Part shown: in pieces, positions 26,121 through 40,100 of the stretch | How the letters are laid out: each line of letters starts with the position of its first letter | Numbering within the stretch: the first letter of the stretch is position 1 | DNA from: Apus apus | Lineage: Eukaryota > Chordata > Aves > Apodiformes > Apodidae | DNA length: 64,000 nucleotides | NCBI RefSeq assembly: GCF_020740795.1 | Contig: NC_067282.1 | Location: 126,041,132-126,105,131 of the forward strand | Reading direction: 5' to 3' | The notes under the pieces: model-generated | Databases searched by the model: none | What the model was told of the DNA's origin: nothing | What the model saw: only the letters and a program-made list of their open reading frames with translations | Made by a program: the position numbers and the translations under genes

Positions 26121-28059
26121 TGCTTGAGCTGGGAAACACAGCTGACAAGATCCACACAGGAGGAGAGAACTGTCTGTAGTGATGGGCTCAAGCAATCCTA
26201 AATACCTCCCTCAGGTGCTCCTATATCCAAAGACTTGGAGAGTTGATACATGGAGATAGTATCTCTTCCAGGCTAATGACCTTAGCTAATATTTACTTGC
26301 TTCCACCAACAGCAGAGTGAAGGTCACGCAGCACAGTTGTCCACCCACATCTACATTCAGATGGTATTCAAGGCCATGGGTGCCAGAGCACTGGGGGCAG
26401 AGATGTGGGGTGGGTGACCTGTAATCCAGGCTGAAGGGGACTTAGGACAAGCACTCATCTCAGCTATGGCTGGTCTGGATACAATGAGAGACAAAGCTGC
26501 ACAACAGCTACTGTCCTCAATCTGTAAAACCATCCTCCCTGCAACAGTAGTGGTCTTCCTGTACTTAATCAAAGCTTGGAGTAAAACCCCATCAATTCAC
26601 CTCCATTCCCTACATCACTACTTCTGTCCACCCACCCATGCCAGCTATATCTGATTCTCCTGGGTACAGCCCCAGGTATCCTTCTCCAGGGATGCTCCTG
26701 CCACCCACTGCCAACACCCTTTGTAGCTCCACTGTAAGGTCTACCCAAATAAAACAAGACATCTTAAGTACCCACATATTTTAGCAAAACTCTACTTTGC
26801 ATCCTCCCAAGCCAGATGTCTGGTCTTCTGCCATCTTCCTCCAGCCATAAGGTTGCCACCTACACTGCCACCACCACCCATCTCTTCCAGACTCCTCTCA
26901 AACACTGGAACCTTGTATTTCTTTTTCCTGGGTAGCAGCAGTGAAGTCAGCAGGGCTTGAACATATTTGCTGTCTAGTTACAACCTCATTTGAAGGTGGA
27001 TGTCCTCATCCCACCCTGGCTGCAGCTATGTTTTTGCACAGCATAAGCAAGAGTACACAATGAAAAGTGAATTTGCCATTCAACCACTCTTTGCTCCTGG
27101 CTGAAGCAATCTCCTGAATTTACTTTGGAACAATCCCCATATATGTGTTTAGTACTCACTCAGTGCACAGTCTGATGTAACAGCAACACACTAGCCTTTA
27201 ACCTACCACTGACATTCAGATAATATGCAGGTTTAAAGCACTGCATGTCACTGATCTGGGAGCATATTTGATTCTCTGAAATCAACAGGGTTTGAGTTTA
27301 AGCCTGAACTAGTGGAACAGAAACCGATCAGAGTTCTCTCTGACTTCAGAAACACACCCCATGAATCTGCGTCTCTGAATGGCTGCCTCTGAATTTAAAT
27401 GAGAAAAGCTAGACAAGAGAAAAATAATAACATGCTACATTTCTTCCCTTCTTCCAGGGAGGAGTGGGGGCACTAGCAGAGCTGTGTGTCAAGCCCTGGG
27501 CTGGCCAGAAGCTACAGGGCAGCAGTGAAATTTAAGTAGGAAGTAAGTAATACCTAAAAAAGAAGTTTAATAGAAGAAGAACCCTGAAACAAAATCCACA
27601 GACTTCTAAGAAGATGAATTTGCCCCAGGATGCTTCCAGTGAAATCCTGGAAAAGACACCTTTTTAAAAATCGAGTCCTTGTACCAAAGATGCTATCTGA
27701 GTACTCCTGCTGCCATCAGCTGTGCCACATAAGAAGGCATAGCAAGACACCTCCCAGAGAAATACCAACATACCTTACAAAGCCTCAAAGCAAGTGCCTT
27801 TGGTGTGTAGGCAATAAACACTGTCTCCACCCCTTTCACCCACCCACATCCCAGCCCCAGCCATGCGCAGCATGATTTCCACCTTGACCTTGGTTTCAAA
27901 GCCAAGAGACAGTCAGGCACCCTATCAGGGCAGGAGTTGCATAGTCCTTCAGCTCTGGATGAAGGGCAGAGGGAAGAAGGAGAGTAGCAGAAGCAGGGGC
28001 AAAGTGGGAACAGAGGAGAGGCTCACCTTTCCATGGAGACATTCAACCTGCAATCAGCT
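26121..28059. other. Spacer between the head-to-head genes 1 and 2
   Basis: This spacer of about 1.9 kb separates the two divergent start codons, so it should contain both promoters and both 5' leaders. It is not GC-rich. Apart from the TATA-like motif for gene 1, I see no core promoter that I would defend, no repeat and no convincing coding sequence. Confidence 0.6.
26199..26204 (-). promoter_or_regulatory. Candidate TATA-like box of gene 1
   Basis: Read on the minus strand, TATTTA lies about 80 bases upstream of the gene 1 ATG, at a distance consistent with a short 5' leader. No initiator or CpG island is evident. The motif is short and could be chance. Confidence 0.25.
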
Positions 28060-28130
28060 ATGTGGAGCATCGCTTTTCTGTGGGGTAGCATCCTGCTGCA
28101 GCGTAGCATGGCCAAGACACCTGAAATGCT
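28060..28130 (+). other. Gene 2 exon 1: start codon and signal peptide
   Basis: This 71-base coding exon encodes [20 protein letters not shown] and three further residues, then a GTAAGA donor in phase 2. Joined to exon 2 it gives M-L-N-Y-A-V-A-I-P, matching the start of the mature A2ML1-type proteins (P-N-Y-L-V-T-L-P in human). The ATG at 28060 has G at -3 and a Met-Trp start like human A2ML1. An in-frame ATG at 28033 would add nine residues but has a poorer context. The exon was found by frame and phase over a 2.5 kb intron, so it is less certain than the other exons. Confidence 0.6.
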
Positions 28131-31100
28131 GTAAGAACTTTGGCTGCTTTGCATACCGGCTCTGGACTGTGGAGAATCCTGGGGGGATGGTGGGTATGAC
28201 AGAAAGAGGACAGAAGCCCTAAGAACAGGACTATTTTTCCAGAGAGACATAATTTCTCATTTTCCCAAGGTTTCACTCGGTTCTCATGCACCTTTCTCCC
28301 CCACACTCTCCCTACTTACTTGGCTCTCCTTTTAGTGCCTTTAATATAGAACATGTATTTCTACAAGGTCTCGGGCAGGGCAACTCTGTCAGTTTTCTGC
28401 ATGTGTTTAAATCTGACCTGCCAACATCTCACCTCTCCTACTGTGCTCCAGAATATATTTCCTTTTGACTATGCTTTTCTCCCTAAAGTCATAGATCACC
28501 ATTTAAATCTTCAGTAAACCAAGCTGCGTGCCTTTGCAAACCAGGCAAACACCAGCCCAAGTTATCTACTAGCAATGCTCTTTGTAAAGCAGTGTGTTCA
28601 TTTTGGCTTGGCTGGCCATCTGCTCCCTCCATTCCTTTTCTCAGACCTCTGGCAAGGACAATCCCCAGCAGTGCTTCTCTTCATATACTTTATCAATAAT
28701 GCAACTCCTGTTCCAGTAGACACTGCTGTGATATACTGGCTTGGGAACTCGCATTTGCTTTTTGAAGGCCTTTGCTTTTGCAGCCATCATGTAAGTGCAA
28801 ACAGAAATATGGCTGTGTTTAAATGTTAGATGTTACAGTGGGAAATATGTCCCTGGGTCATAGCTGGGTTCCCTCCTACCCTGTTTGGTGTGGCATGCAC
28901 AAGTCTAGTTTTAAAAATCGTTTTTGGTAGGAGTACAACCTCTTCCTCTAGGACACGTTCCATATGCTGACACAGTTCCTGCTCAAGTGATGGCTTTACT
29001 GCTGCCTGTTTCCCACTGTTACCTTCAGCATGGAGCTTTGCTTTATGGAAATCCTGCTTGCTTCAATAGACTGCCTGCTGTCCTGCCTGTAGGCTGATTT
29101 TTTTTTTGTAGATTCATGAGAAAGTAATCCAGCCTGGCTCTTGGGATCTTTTAATGACAGCCTCAGAGACACTATCTCATACTTGTACAGCTCAGAAGGC
29201 AAGTGCATGGGCAAAGAGGTGTAAGAAAGTGTTCCAGAGTAAAGGGTCATAAGGAGCAAGAGAGGTATGGGAGATTCAAGAAATGAGTCTAATTCTCATC
29301 CCATTCACTGGCATTAGTGAAACATAAGGCTTCTGGCCAGCTGATCTTTGACTCCCTCTTGCCAGGGTGCTGAGGTCCAGCTGAGACCTGTTGTCCTGCT
29401 GCTGCAAAACATGCCGCTGGCTGAACCTGTCCAGGGGCAGCAATCCGGAGAAGTCGGTGATAAGAGTTTTGAAATCTGCTTTAGTGTTGGCACTTCTCCG
29501 GTCCTAGTTGCTGCAGTGCAGTGTAAGATGAAAAAATACCCAGTATGAACAGCTTCTTGGTGTTATCTGTGAGCATGGATATGAGATTAGCCAACACAAG
29601 CATGAGATCTGGAATAGGAAAGCGAGGAGGAGAGGAGTGTCAGGAGCTGCAAAGAAGGTGCTTATGCAGACATGTGCCTGGCATACAAAGCCTGGACACG
29701 AGACTCCACATGCACAGCATTGGTTCTGAGCTCAAAAGTAGCTGATAGGACAGAAACTGCTCCTGGAGAGAGTACAGAAGATTCCATGGATCTCCTGGAG
29801 CAAGTCCAGAGGAGGGTAACGAAGATGATTAGAGGGCTGGAGCACCTCTCCTGTAAAGACAGGCTGAGAGAGCTGGGGTTGTACAGCCTGGAGAAGAGAA
29901 GGCTCTGGGGAGATCTCATAGTGGCCTTCCAGTACCTGAAGGGACTACAGTAAAGCTGGGGAGAGACTTTTTACAAGGACATGTAGTGAGAGAACAAGGG
30001 TAATGAATTAAAACTTGAAGAGGAGAGATTTAGATTAGACATTAGGAGGAAACTCTTCACTCTGAGGATGGTGAGACACCGGAACAGGTTGCCCAGGGGT
30101 GTTGTGGATGCCCCATCCAGGGAAGTATTCAAGGCCAGGTTGGATGGGGCTCTGAGCAACCTGATCTAGTGGGAGGTGTCCCCGCCAATGCAGAGGGGTT
30201 GGATCTAGATAATCTTTGAAGTCCCTTCCAACCCAAACCCTTCTACAATTTTATGATGTATGATGTATGAAAGCAGGCAACCAACCAAGCAAACTAATGG
30301 TAGTAAGCAGTGTGGATCAGTGAAAGCAGTGAAGTCTCAGGATCCTTTGAATGGCATGGGGAGGTCTCTTTGCCTTATTTTGATTCTGAGTTCTGGAAGC
30401 AGTGACTTTATCTTTCTGCATGTACATGCAGTATGTAGCTCAAACTCGGTGTTAACAGCTGCAGAACCAAGAGATGAAAAGGATGGTGTGATCTTGTCCC
30501 AGTGGCATAGTGACAGTGGAATGAAGAGACCAGATTTCTTATTAGGCAGTACTCAAATCCTACAGTCAAGACCTGGCCTCTTAGAAAATCAGATTCACCT
30601 GACTTCTTTTTTCTTTTTCACTTTTTAATAGAAATTATGCTGTGGCTATACCATCTCAGCTCTACTACCCCTTCTCAGAGACAGTGTGCCTCCAGCTCAG
30701 CAGAAAACAAGCAATCCCGATCCATGTGACAGTAACCTTGCAGAGCAGAGCTGGGAATGAGACTTTGATCACTCAGTCCATCTCTCAGCTTACCTTCTTT
30801 CATTGCACAAACTTCCAGGTGAGGAATATATTTTCAAAGGTTGTCAGTAGGTTGGATAGTGTATGAGTTCTACTCTTGCTGGGCAGGAAGGCAAAGAATT
30901 GTGTCTTCCCAGGGGAACATCTTTATTGGGCACTGAATCTTCTGCTTCAGCCTGTACAAGTTTGCCAGCATTCTTTCTGCTGTGTAGCCCTGCTGATATT
31001 TTACTCTCTAGAAAACATTCTGAAAAGTACTCTGAGGACTTTCAGGGCAACTGGAGCAATATAAAAGAAGTATCACTATTGTTATTCCAAATGCCTGGGG

Positions 31101-34100
31101 TCCATGAATGGGATCCACCCTGAATGATGTTTACAACTATGCCTGTAGGTCCCTCCTCCTGTTGGAAGCCCCGAAGAAGTGGCTTTTATTGAGATCACAG
31201 TCCTGGGAGCCAATTCAGAGTATCACAAGAAACAGAAAGTCCTCATCAAGCATGCAGACAGGAAGACTTTTATCCAGACAGACAAACCTGTTTACAAACC
31301 TGGACAGATTGGTATGGACAGAATGTCTTGTGAGAGAAAGATCAGTTCTCAGGCCACAAAATAAGGAGTATCCTAGCACTTGGAGCGAGGCCTGCTCTGC
31401 AAGGGAGGTGGGTCATGATTTCATCTCCCTTCTAGGCTTTGATTTCTTGTTTTTCTTCTGCTCTTTAGTGAAGCTGCGAATTGTAACCGTGGACCAGAAC
31501 TTTATTGCCAGCAATGAAACGGTAAGTGAAGAAGGGAGAATCCTAAATAAGTCTGAAAATGCTATGGGCTGCCTCCATGACTTCTGGATTAATATTTAGC
31601 CCAGCTAGGTGACCTATCTGAGGACATCTAGTCTCAGTGTCACTTTTGGTGCTTACAAACAGCATTGGGCACCACCTGCAACACAGGGGCTGCTCATGAT
31701 GTTGGGTCATAGGCAGTCCCTAGGAATTGCTTAGGGAAGACTCATGGATGGTTGGGGGATAAAAAATAATGGGCAGGTGCATGATTAACTTACCTGAAAG
31801 CTTCCCACCAGTAACTGTTACTTCCTTCCCACAGCACCGTGTGGTGGAACTGAAGGTAAAGAACCTACTTTATTGAAAGTGGTGACCTCTTCTCACCTTA
31901 TGAAAGACACAGGTTTGGAGATTATGGTGGGGAGATATTCGATACAGAAAGCCAGCTACCTCAGAGTGAATGGGGACAGTCTTTGACTTCTTGTCCTTCC
32001 TTCCTTTAGTATCCACACAAGTTTGCCAGTTCAGTGCCATGACACTGACCACACAGAGGTACCCACAGTAAATAATGCGTGCCACTGAAAAGCAGTCAGC
32101 TGTCCAGCAAACTTTTCTAAAGTGGTCACAGGATTTCTAGTCCCTCTAGCCTGTGTATTGAAGATTTGTGAAAATCCTGAATTTTCTTTAAGGATACTTT
32201 TATATACAACATAGAGAAAAAAAAAATTTGACCAGTTAGTGTTGTGGCTACACATCTAGAGAAACTTCCTAAAGCAGCTTTCAAGATATTGCCCTTAAAA
32301 TCTGTTAGTTTAGTTTCAATATTATAGGTAAAATATGGACTGCAATCAGCTGAGCTGAGGAAAGATAAGTGATGGGAAGCTTGTAATAACCCACACAGAG
32401 AAGTCACAGTTAGAATAATCAATGCACATTTTAATGCCATACCCACCAAGCAATCAATACATAAACACATGGTTTCTGAGACACCTGTGCAATGCTTTAT
32501 GCCTGTTTATATGAATGTAGGACTCTGATTCAGCTGCACCCTTTCAAACAACAGTTCCTGCTTGCTCAATAGTTTTATAAAGCACTCATCAGCTCATAAC
32601 TAGGGCCTTCCTGGCTGGGCAGCATTGCTACAACCAGAGTTCTGCAGCTTGCCCTAATAACCGGCAGTGGGAGAACAGTGTCTATTACGGCCTGACTGTG
32701 ACAGTCAACAAAGCCTCCAGATGCCTTTACATCTTAGGTCTTTACATCTTCTTTTCTATACTGGGCAGCATGTGCTGTTAGAATTGACCTGTGGGCTTTG
32801 CTGGCTCAGATCATCACAGAGGTCTCCAAGAGGGATAACATCTATCTTTTAGTGTGACAGACAGGCAGTAAGCCACAGTTTTGCAGCAGTCAGTGAGATG
32901 GTGATGCATGATTGCTCTCCTTGAGCTCAAATTCATGTGAGCATTGTGGCTGTGTCATAGACCTGGGCTCTCAGGACAAGAAGATATGTGCTCAGACTAT
33001 GCTGTGACTGCTTGGACATCCAGCAAAAGGATTTCTCCCAGGGCACTGGAAAATAACCATCTACTACTGCCTACACAGGACCCCAAAGGGAACCACATTG
33101 CACAGTGGCTGAATGTTACACCTGTGGGAGGCATTGTGGATCTGTCCTTCTCTCTGGCTGCAGAAGCACTGGTTGGAGAGTACACCATCAAAATGCCTGA
33201 CTGCACACGTACCTTCAGGGTAGAGGAGTATGGTAAGTCTCTCGGGGAGCTGACAGAAGCAGAGAAAGATGTATTCCCTTCAGCCTCCCTCTCTCACAGA
33301 GAGCTGAAGGGCCATGCAGCTGTGAACATCTGTGCTAGTTGTACTAGCACCTGAGATATCCAACTGCCTGCCAGTGGGAGTAATCACTGACTTTCACTCA
33401 GGCCCACTGGCTTTCTCCTCCCACATGTCCTGAGGATGGACTGAGACACTGTCCCACAGCTGTGCTCTGTGGAATGGAATAAAGCTTTCTACTCCTTCCA
33501 TGCTCTCCTGGCTGGACTGCTGGTGAATCGCTACCAGGCCCTGTCCTGGTAGTCAGGGAATGAAAGGAGAGATTTATTTTCTGTAAACAACCATTTGGGG
33601 AGGACTGGAAAAAAAATGATATCTCTCTGTTCTCACTGAATTGTATTTCTCTTGCTTTCACACAGTGCTGCCCAAATTCAGTGTCTCCATCCAGGTACCT
33701 CAGGTTGTCACCATCTTGGAGGAGAGCTTCCGTCTCCAAATCTGTGGCATGTGAGCTGACTTATGTAGCAGAAGGTCCATTCTTACTGGTTAGGAAACTG
33801 CACAGTTATCAGTAACAGAGCTCAAAATCATCTCTGCTAGCCCTCTTCCCATCCCAAAATCTAGCACTATGGCACCCTCTGCCAAGGAATTTTCCTAGAT
33901 TCTCATATTTTTCCATATTCTCTCTCCCCACTTTTTTCCCTGTGAGTGTGGAAGTGTGGCAGTGGATCCTCTGAGTGGGGGATGTGCCCTACAGTACCTC
34001 TGCTGCATTGATTAGTGCCAGTGTGGGAGGAAGAATGACTCAACTTGTGACCAGCACAGTGTCCCCTAGCATTACCTACTGGGACTAATGGTGACTTGGA

Positions 34101-37100
34101 GAGAACTCAGCCACTACTACCTCCTGTCTGAGTCCAATGAAGTAATTTTAACATCATGAATGAGCTCATGAGCCATGAAGATACTGCAGGCTCTGCATTG
34201 CCTAGCTGCAAACCACAAGCTAAAGCTCTTTTTTTTCACCCTTGAGTCAGTGTTTCTGTATGTGAGTCTTCACTGCTATTTTTGCCAGGTACACGTATGG
34301 GAAACCAGTCCAAGGCAGTGTGAAGGCTGTAGTGTGCCGTAAGCGTATCCGGTATCATTGGAAGCCTTCCAAAGCCAGGCGCAGTATTTGTAAGGATTAC
34401 GCTGGTGAGGTGAGGAGATAGGACATCCACTGCTCTTGCCAAAGAGAGAAACGGGGCAAACAGAGGGAAGAATACTAAAGGAAGGAGTGGGACAGGTATC
34501 AGCTATTGAAGCAGCTTGCTTGGGGATGACTGATTGATATGTACTTAACTCCCTAGTACAGCAAACCTAGCCCTCCTCAATAATTTCTCTAACTGCATTT
34601 AGATGCATTCAAAAGAAGTAGTATCTGTAGGCAAGCTAACTATTGCAGGTTTTCCTACAAAACAGGTATTGCGACAAGGAAAAAAATAAAAGCACTGGCC
34701 GCATTGTTTGACTTCCACTGGAATCTTTACAGCACCAACTTTTAACCTGATATAAGCCTATGTGCTATTTCCCAGAAATAGCCATTTTGGAGACACAAAA
34801 ATTACCTCTCACATCTAAGTAAGAAATTGCAGTTCAGCACAGACTTTATTCATTCATCTTTAGGGTTGAATGAATATATCTGTATTTGTTTGTATATTTT
34901 AAAGTAACTCAGAACACGTCTTCAACATAAATCCTATCCTTATAGGAGAAATCTTGTTGTCAGTGAGAAATGACAACTCATGTTTGCCACTGGCACATAA
35001 GTGAATGTGTAAAGATGAGACAGACATATGAAACAGCATCTCCTATTTGTGACTACACCAAAGACAAGAACTACCTTCCTGCCAGTATGGGCATTGTTCC
35101 TTTAACTCAACTGTCTTAGCATCGTCCTTTGAGACTTCTGGGTCTTGGGTGTTACATGCACTGCAGAAGGGATTAGTGCGTCCTTTATTGGTTAACAGAT
35201 ACAATTTCACATTCCCAGACAAACAAGGATGGCTGCTTTGCCACTGATGTGAATATTAAGTTCTACCACCAGAAGCATGGCGACAATTACGATTTCAACC
35301 TGGAAGCTGTGGCTTTTCTGAAAGAAAATGGAACAGGTAGCAAAAACTGTTTCTGCTCTTAGTGTAAAATCTTTTTGCTTTACATTTGTAAGAGATGCTT
35401 GTCTTTGGGTTTTCACCTGTAACAGTCCTTACGGATCCTTGTGTCTTCCCATCAAATCATTGGAACTTTCTGCACTGCCTCCAATGGGGTCAAGTGTTCA
35501 GAGGGTTATCCAAGGCAGTGTGGATGTTCTCCTGTACCATGCCACCCAGGTCTGACTCACATAGTACATGTGAGTTCTCCATTGTGGGATGGGCCTTATC
35601 AGTATGCTTGCTCCTCCACAAGACATTGTGGCCAGTCCAGCTCCTTTGTTTGGAAGAGATGGTCAAGAGCTGCTTTTTCTCATCTTCTAGTCACAGTAAA
35701 AAGTGCACAAAGGTGGGCCAGGCCAGGTTGTTTTGTTCTTAAACCACATTTTAGAAAAGCATGCTAGAATGATGAGAGGCTCAGAACAACTAGTGATAAC
35801 CCAGTCCCCGACTGTGTACCATTAATAAATAGCCTCTTGTCAGAGTTATCTCCACATTCCAGATTGGGAGATGAGACTACTTGTCCAGAACTCCTGTTAA
35901 ATGTCCTGTAAGGTTTCCTCTCAGAAAATTTTACAAACCCTTCCTTATAAGAAATTGTTTTGCAACCCCTTGCTGAAAGCAGTGACACAACTTTACAACT
36001 GCAGTGATTTCAGATGGGCGCCACATGACAAGACAGCAGGTTGTAAACTAAGGTCATGAAGGCAGAGGAAAATGTTTCCTTCTTTTGACTCTTATAACAG
36101 GAGGAGAATAGAAGTGGACAGTTGTGAGTAGGACCACCTTAAACAAAGTCAGAAAGAGCATTTGGCAGAGACCTTGTGTAAGACTGCTGTCATTCTAGCA
36201 GGTCAGAAAGTAGAAGGCACTCAATTGCCCAGCATGTGTGTTAAACAGCTCCTGAAGTTACATGGTCCATTCCTTATCTCAGTCCATCCAATCATGCTGC
36301 CTCTGCTGAGGTGCATGATACTGACCCACATGCAACTCCTGTCTTTCTCAGGGATGGAGTTCAATGCCACGGAAAACTGCAAGGTTACTTTTGATGTCAC
36401 AACTCTCCAGTTCTGGGGGACAAGCTACTACTATCAGCAAGGAGCTCCTTACTATGGAAATGTAAGTAAACAGGGCAGAAACATGGAAAGCCCAGCATCT
36501 GGGCCAGAGGGGATGGCAGGCACAGAAGTATTGAAGACTCCCCTTGTTTTGAGTTGTCCAAAGCTGCTAGCTGCTACCAAGAGGGAATCCAAAGGTGTCA
36601 CCACAGAATAGGCATATGGCTTTGCCAGATGAGATGGCTGCTTCATAAATGGGGGGAGGGAGGCTGAAGAATAAGAGGTCACACTGAGAGTCCCTTTGCA
36701 GAGTGAGTGACTTCTACTGGGAGGTAGGTTTTCAGTCCTAAGGCCTCCAATTCTCTGACTGTTCTCTGTGTCATTACAGATGGAACTCAAAAGTGCCAAT
36801 GGGACACACCTGAAGAACAAGGAGGTGATTCTTACAGTGTCCTATGGCAGCAGCAAGCAGACCAAGACCTACCTTACAGATGACACTGGAATGGCCTCTT
36901 TCAGCTTAGAGACATCAGCATGGGACAACAGTAGTAAAGTTCTACTACAGGTTAAGCCAAATAACTACATTGGATATGGCTAGCACTAAGCAATGTATCC
37001 CTCAGACCTTTAGTCTATGTCATTTTCTCAGTGTAGCCAGGGAGATGGAGTCATGGAGCAGGGAAATTACACACCTAGGGAAGAGGAATAGCCAATAGCA

Positions 37101-40100
37101 GAGCCAGAGTTCTGGCCCCTGCTGCTACCCCTTGAGGAATCCTTGAGGAGTCAGGAGACATGACGGAGAGATGGGGTGGTGGATAGAGGCCCCATGATGT
37201 TGTGATTCAGGCCTACCTACATAGCACCTCTGTCTGAGGTGGAAAGGGCTTTGTGGGGCTGGGCTCCTGCACTGTATGGAGCAAAGAGAAAGGAAGGGAG
37301 CTTAGGAAGAAGCATATGAAAATACATGTGGAGAAGAAAGTGTTAGTGAGCAGTTTTCGTTGTGTTTCCTCATAGCATAAGATTTCAGAGAAACCTGGGA
37401 TATAAGAGGCTGGAAACTTAGGAGGGAAAGAAGGAATACTAGTAAGGAACTAGTTGCTGCAAGCCAGTCTGAAGCAGAGCAGGTAACCAGTATGTAAGGA
37501 GTTAAATACAGATGCCACATATAGGGAATTGACAAAAAGTTCCAGTCTGCTTTCTCATGAACAAGGAAGGTTCTGTTGTGTGGCTGAAGGGGTAGGTTTC
37601 TAATACCTGTCCTGTCTAAATTTCAAGGTCAAGGCACTCCAAGGCAAGCCCTGACTCTTTGTCAGACTACACACAATATCTTAGATGATGGATCTTGACT
37701 TTGCTGGAAGTCCACAATATGTTCATATCATAGTCTTAGGGTAGAGAGGTCAAAGATGAGCAATGATCATGATCTTCATGTGTCCTCTGCCATCCTACCT
37801 TATGGGTGAGGGTAGGGAAAGTGATAAAAGAAACGCAGTGTGTGAGGGGACTAACACTGAACCATGAAATATATTTCAGGGCAGATCATGCTGATACTTT
37901 CTCCAGACATACCAGACAGAAGGAAAGGGTTCAGGGATTTCATCCAGGTACTGATAAGACACTCAAAGCAGTTTAAGCATCTTAGTCCCAGGGTAGCAAG
38001 AGCATTGCAGAAGTTCAGGCTCTAGCCCAGGCCCTAGCAGTGTAAAGCTCCATGACTCCTGTTTAGATGCTAGTTATCCCAGAGTGTGTGGGGATGGTCA
38101 ATGCCTAGCTCCACAGAAAGGGACTGACTGAGGTTGGCTTTGGTGGAAATAGACAGTTTACTCTGGGAGAGTTCAGAGCCTGCTCTCCAGCCAGTCTCGG
38201 TTTTGATGTGAAGAGAGCTGTAAGAAGTCTTCAGACACTAAGCCACCTTTTCTGTGCCACAGGCAAAGACCCAGCCAGAGGACTTGGGTGGTCAAAATGT
38301 GAGGGTGTCTTATGGCACTGCATCCCTCACGCTGAGGGCCTTCTACTCTTCCAGCCGCAGCTCTGTGCGGATCCAACCAGTGCAGGCAATGCTGCCCTGT
38401 GGGGACATGCAGCAGGCCACTGTGCATTATCGCATCCAAGCCACAGAGCTGGAGGCTGGGGCTGCCACAGCAGACTTTTACCACCTGGTGAGTGAAGGGC
38501 ACTGCTGGCAATGAAGTCAGCTTTGCCATACGTCTGTTTCAGCACAGGGCCATTACCTGGCCCAGAGACATGAAACAGAGGCACTATCAATCCTTTGTTC
38601 ATTCTCCTTTAGGTTTTGGCTAGAGGATCCCTTGTGCATCATGGGCAAACAACAGTACTTCTTGATCCACCACTAGGTAAGAGCATCTGAATGCCAGGAA
38701 CAGATTAGGGACCTAATGAGAAAGCCCTTGCAGCCTAAATGGTAAAGAGATTTGAGACCAGCAGGAAACAACAGAGCTGGCACAACCCCCCCCAAAACAA
38801 CAAAACAAAACAAAGAAATAAACAAAAACCAACCAACAACAACAAAAAATAAACCAAACCAAACCACAACACCAATCTAGAGGAAATGGCAAATATGCCA
38901 TGTGTCCTCTGTATTTTAATTTTCCTCTTTTCTTTTTTATTTTTCTGATCAAATGATGAAATTCTCAGTTTATCTTCAAAACAGGAATTACTGGAAACTC
39001 CAAGAAAACTCACAGAATCTTTTTGCTGGAGTCAGGTGGGAAGTAATTTCTCTTCTAAGCGCACAGTGTTGCCAAGATTGCTCATGATGTTAGGTCACTG
39101 CTACAAAATGGCAGTAACCTACATCATGGTCTAGCTTTGGCTTCCCCAGAAGCAGTTTTCACCGAAGAAGAAGGTTTTACCCAAGTAACTGCATCGATGT
39201 ATTGTAATGGATGAACATATTGCTGGCATAACCCTTGGAGACAGAATTCCTTATCTTTTTCTATACTTTTTCTATTTCTCCTTCTTCCTTCAGGTCAGTA
39301 TAGCGGGTCTTTCAATGTCACTCTGCCTATTGACCTCATTTCACCCGTGGCTACCCTCTTTGTTTACACTGCATTCCCTGAGGGACAAGTGGCAGCTGAC
39401 ACCTTAAGTCTGAAAGTCTCCAAGTGCTTCAGAAACCATGTAAGTAGTGCACAAAACAGAATGGGGCAAATTGGCAATTTGGATGTCCAGCAGAATCCAG
39501 TAGCCACAGTGTCACCTCTCCTTCCTCTATCAGTGGCTTAAGTCCTTCTTTCTTCTTCTGTTTCAGGTGAAGCTTGGATTCTCAGACACCATGGCTCTCC
39601 CAGGATCTGCTGTCCGTCTCCATTTGCAGGCTGCACCAGGCTCCCTCTGTAGCATCCGTGCTACAGACAAGAGCACCTTTCTCCTGAGGCCAGAGGCTGA
39701 GCTATCCAGGGACAGTGTGAGTCACTTTAGTGCTAAGCATTGCTAATACTGAAGTATTAGCCTTTTGAGTATCTGGTTGCAGGCTCTGGTCAATAAGGCA
39801 CAGTGGTTATACCAACAAGAATGGAGCCAAGATGTGGCTCAATGAGAAAAAAATTAAAGCTAACATTAAAAAACAGTCAAAATTTCCAGGCTCTATCATA
39901 GGGATCTAACAGATCCCCAAATACAGCCCTAAGTCACATCCTTGTTAAACTTAGAGCCCATTGCCACAGTGACAACCAGATGGCAAGAGACTTCCATCTC
40001 CTGAACCAATTAATGCCAGTGCTCTGAAAAAGAAAAGTTATGTTAAAAAAATAAGTCCAGTGTGTGTGATAAGCTCCATATCTTTGTTGCAGCTGACATG

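Noticed and set aside
29672-29953. 93-residue plus-strand open frame
   Set aside because: Most of it is CR1 sequence ([21 protein letters not shown]), not an additional exon of gene 2.
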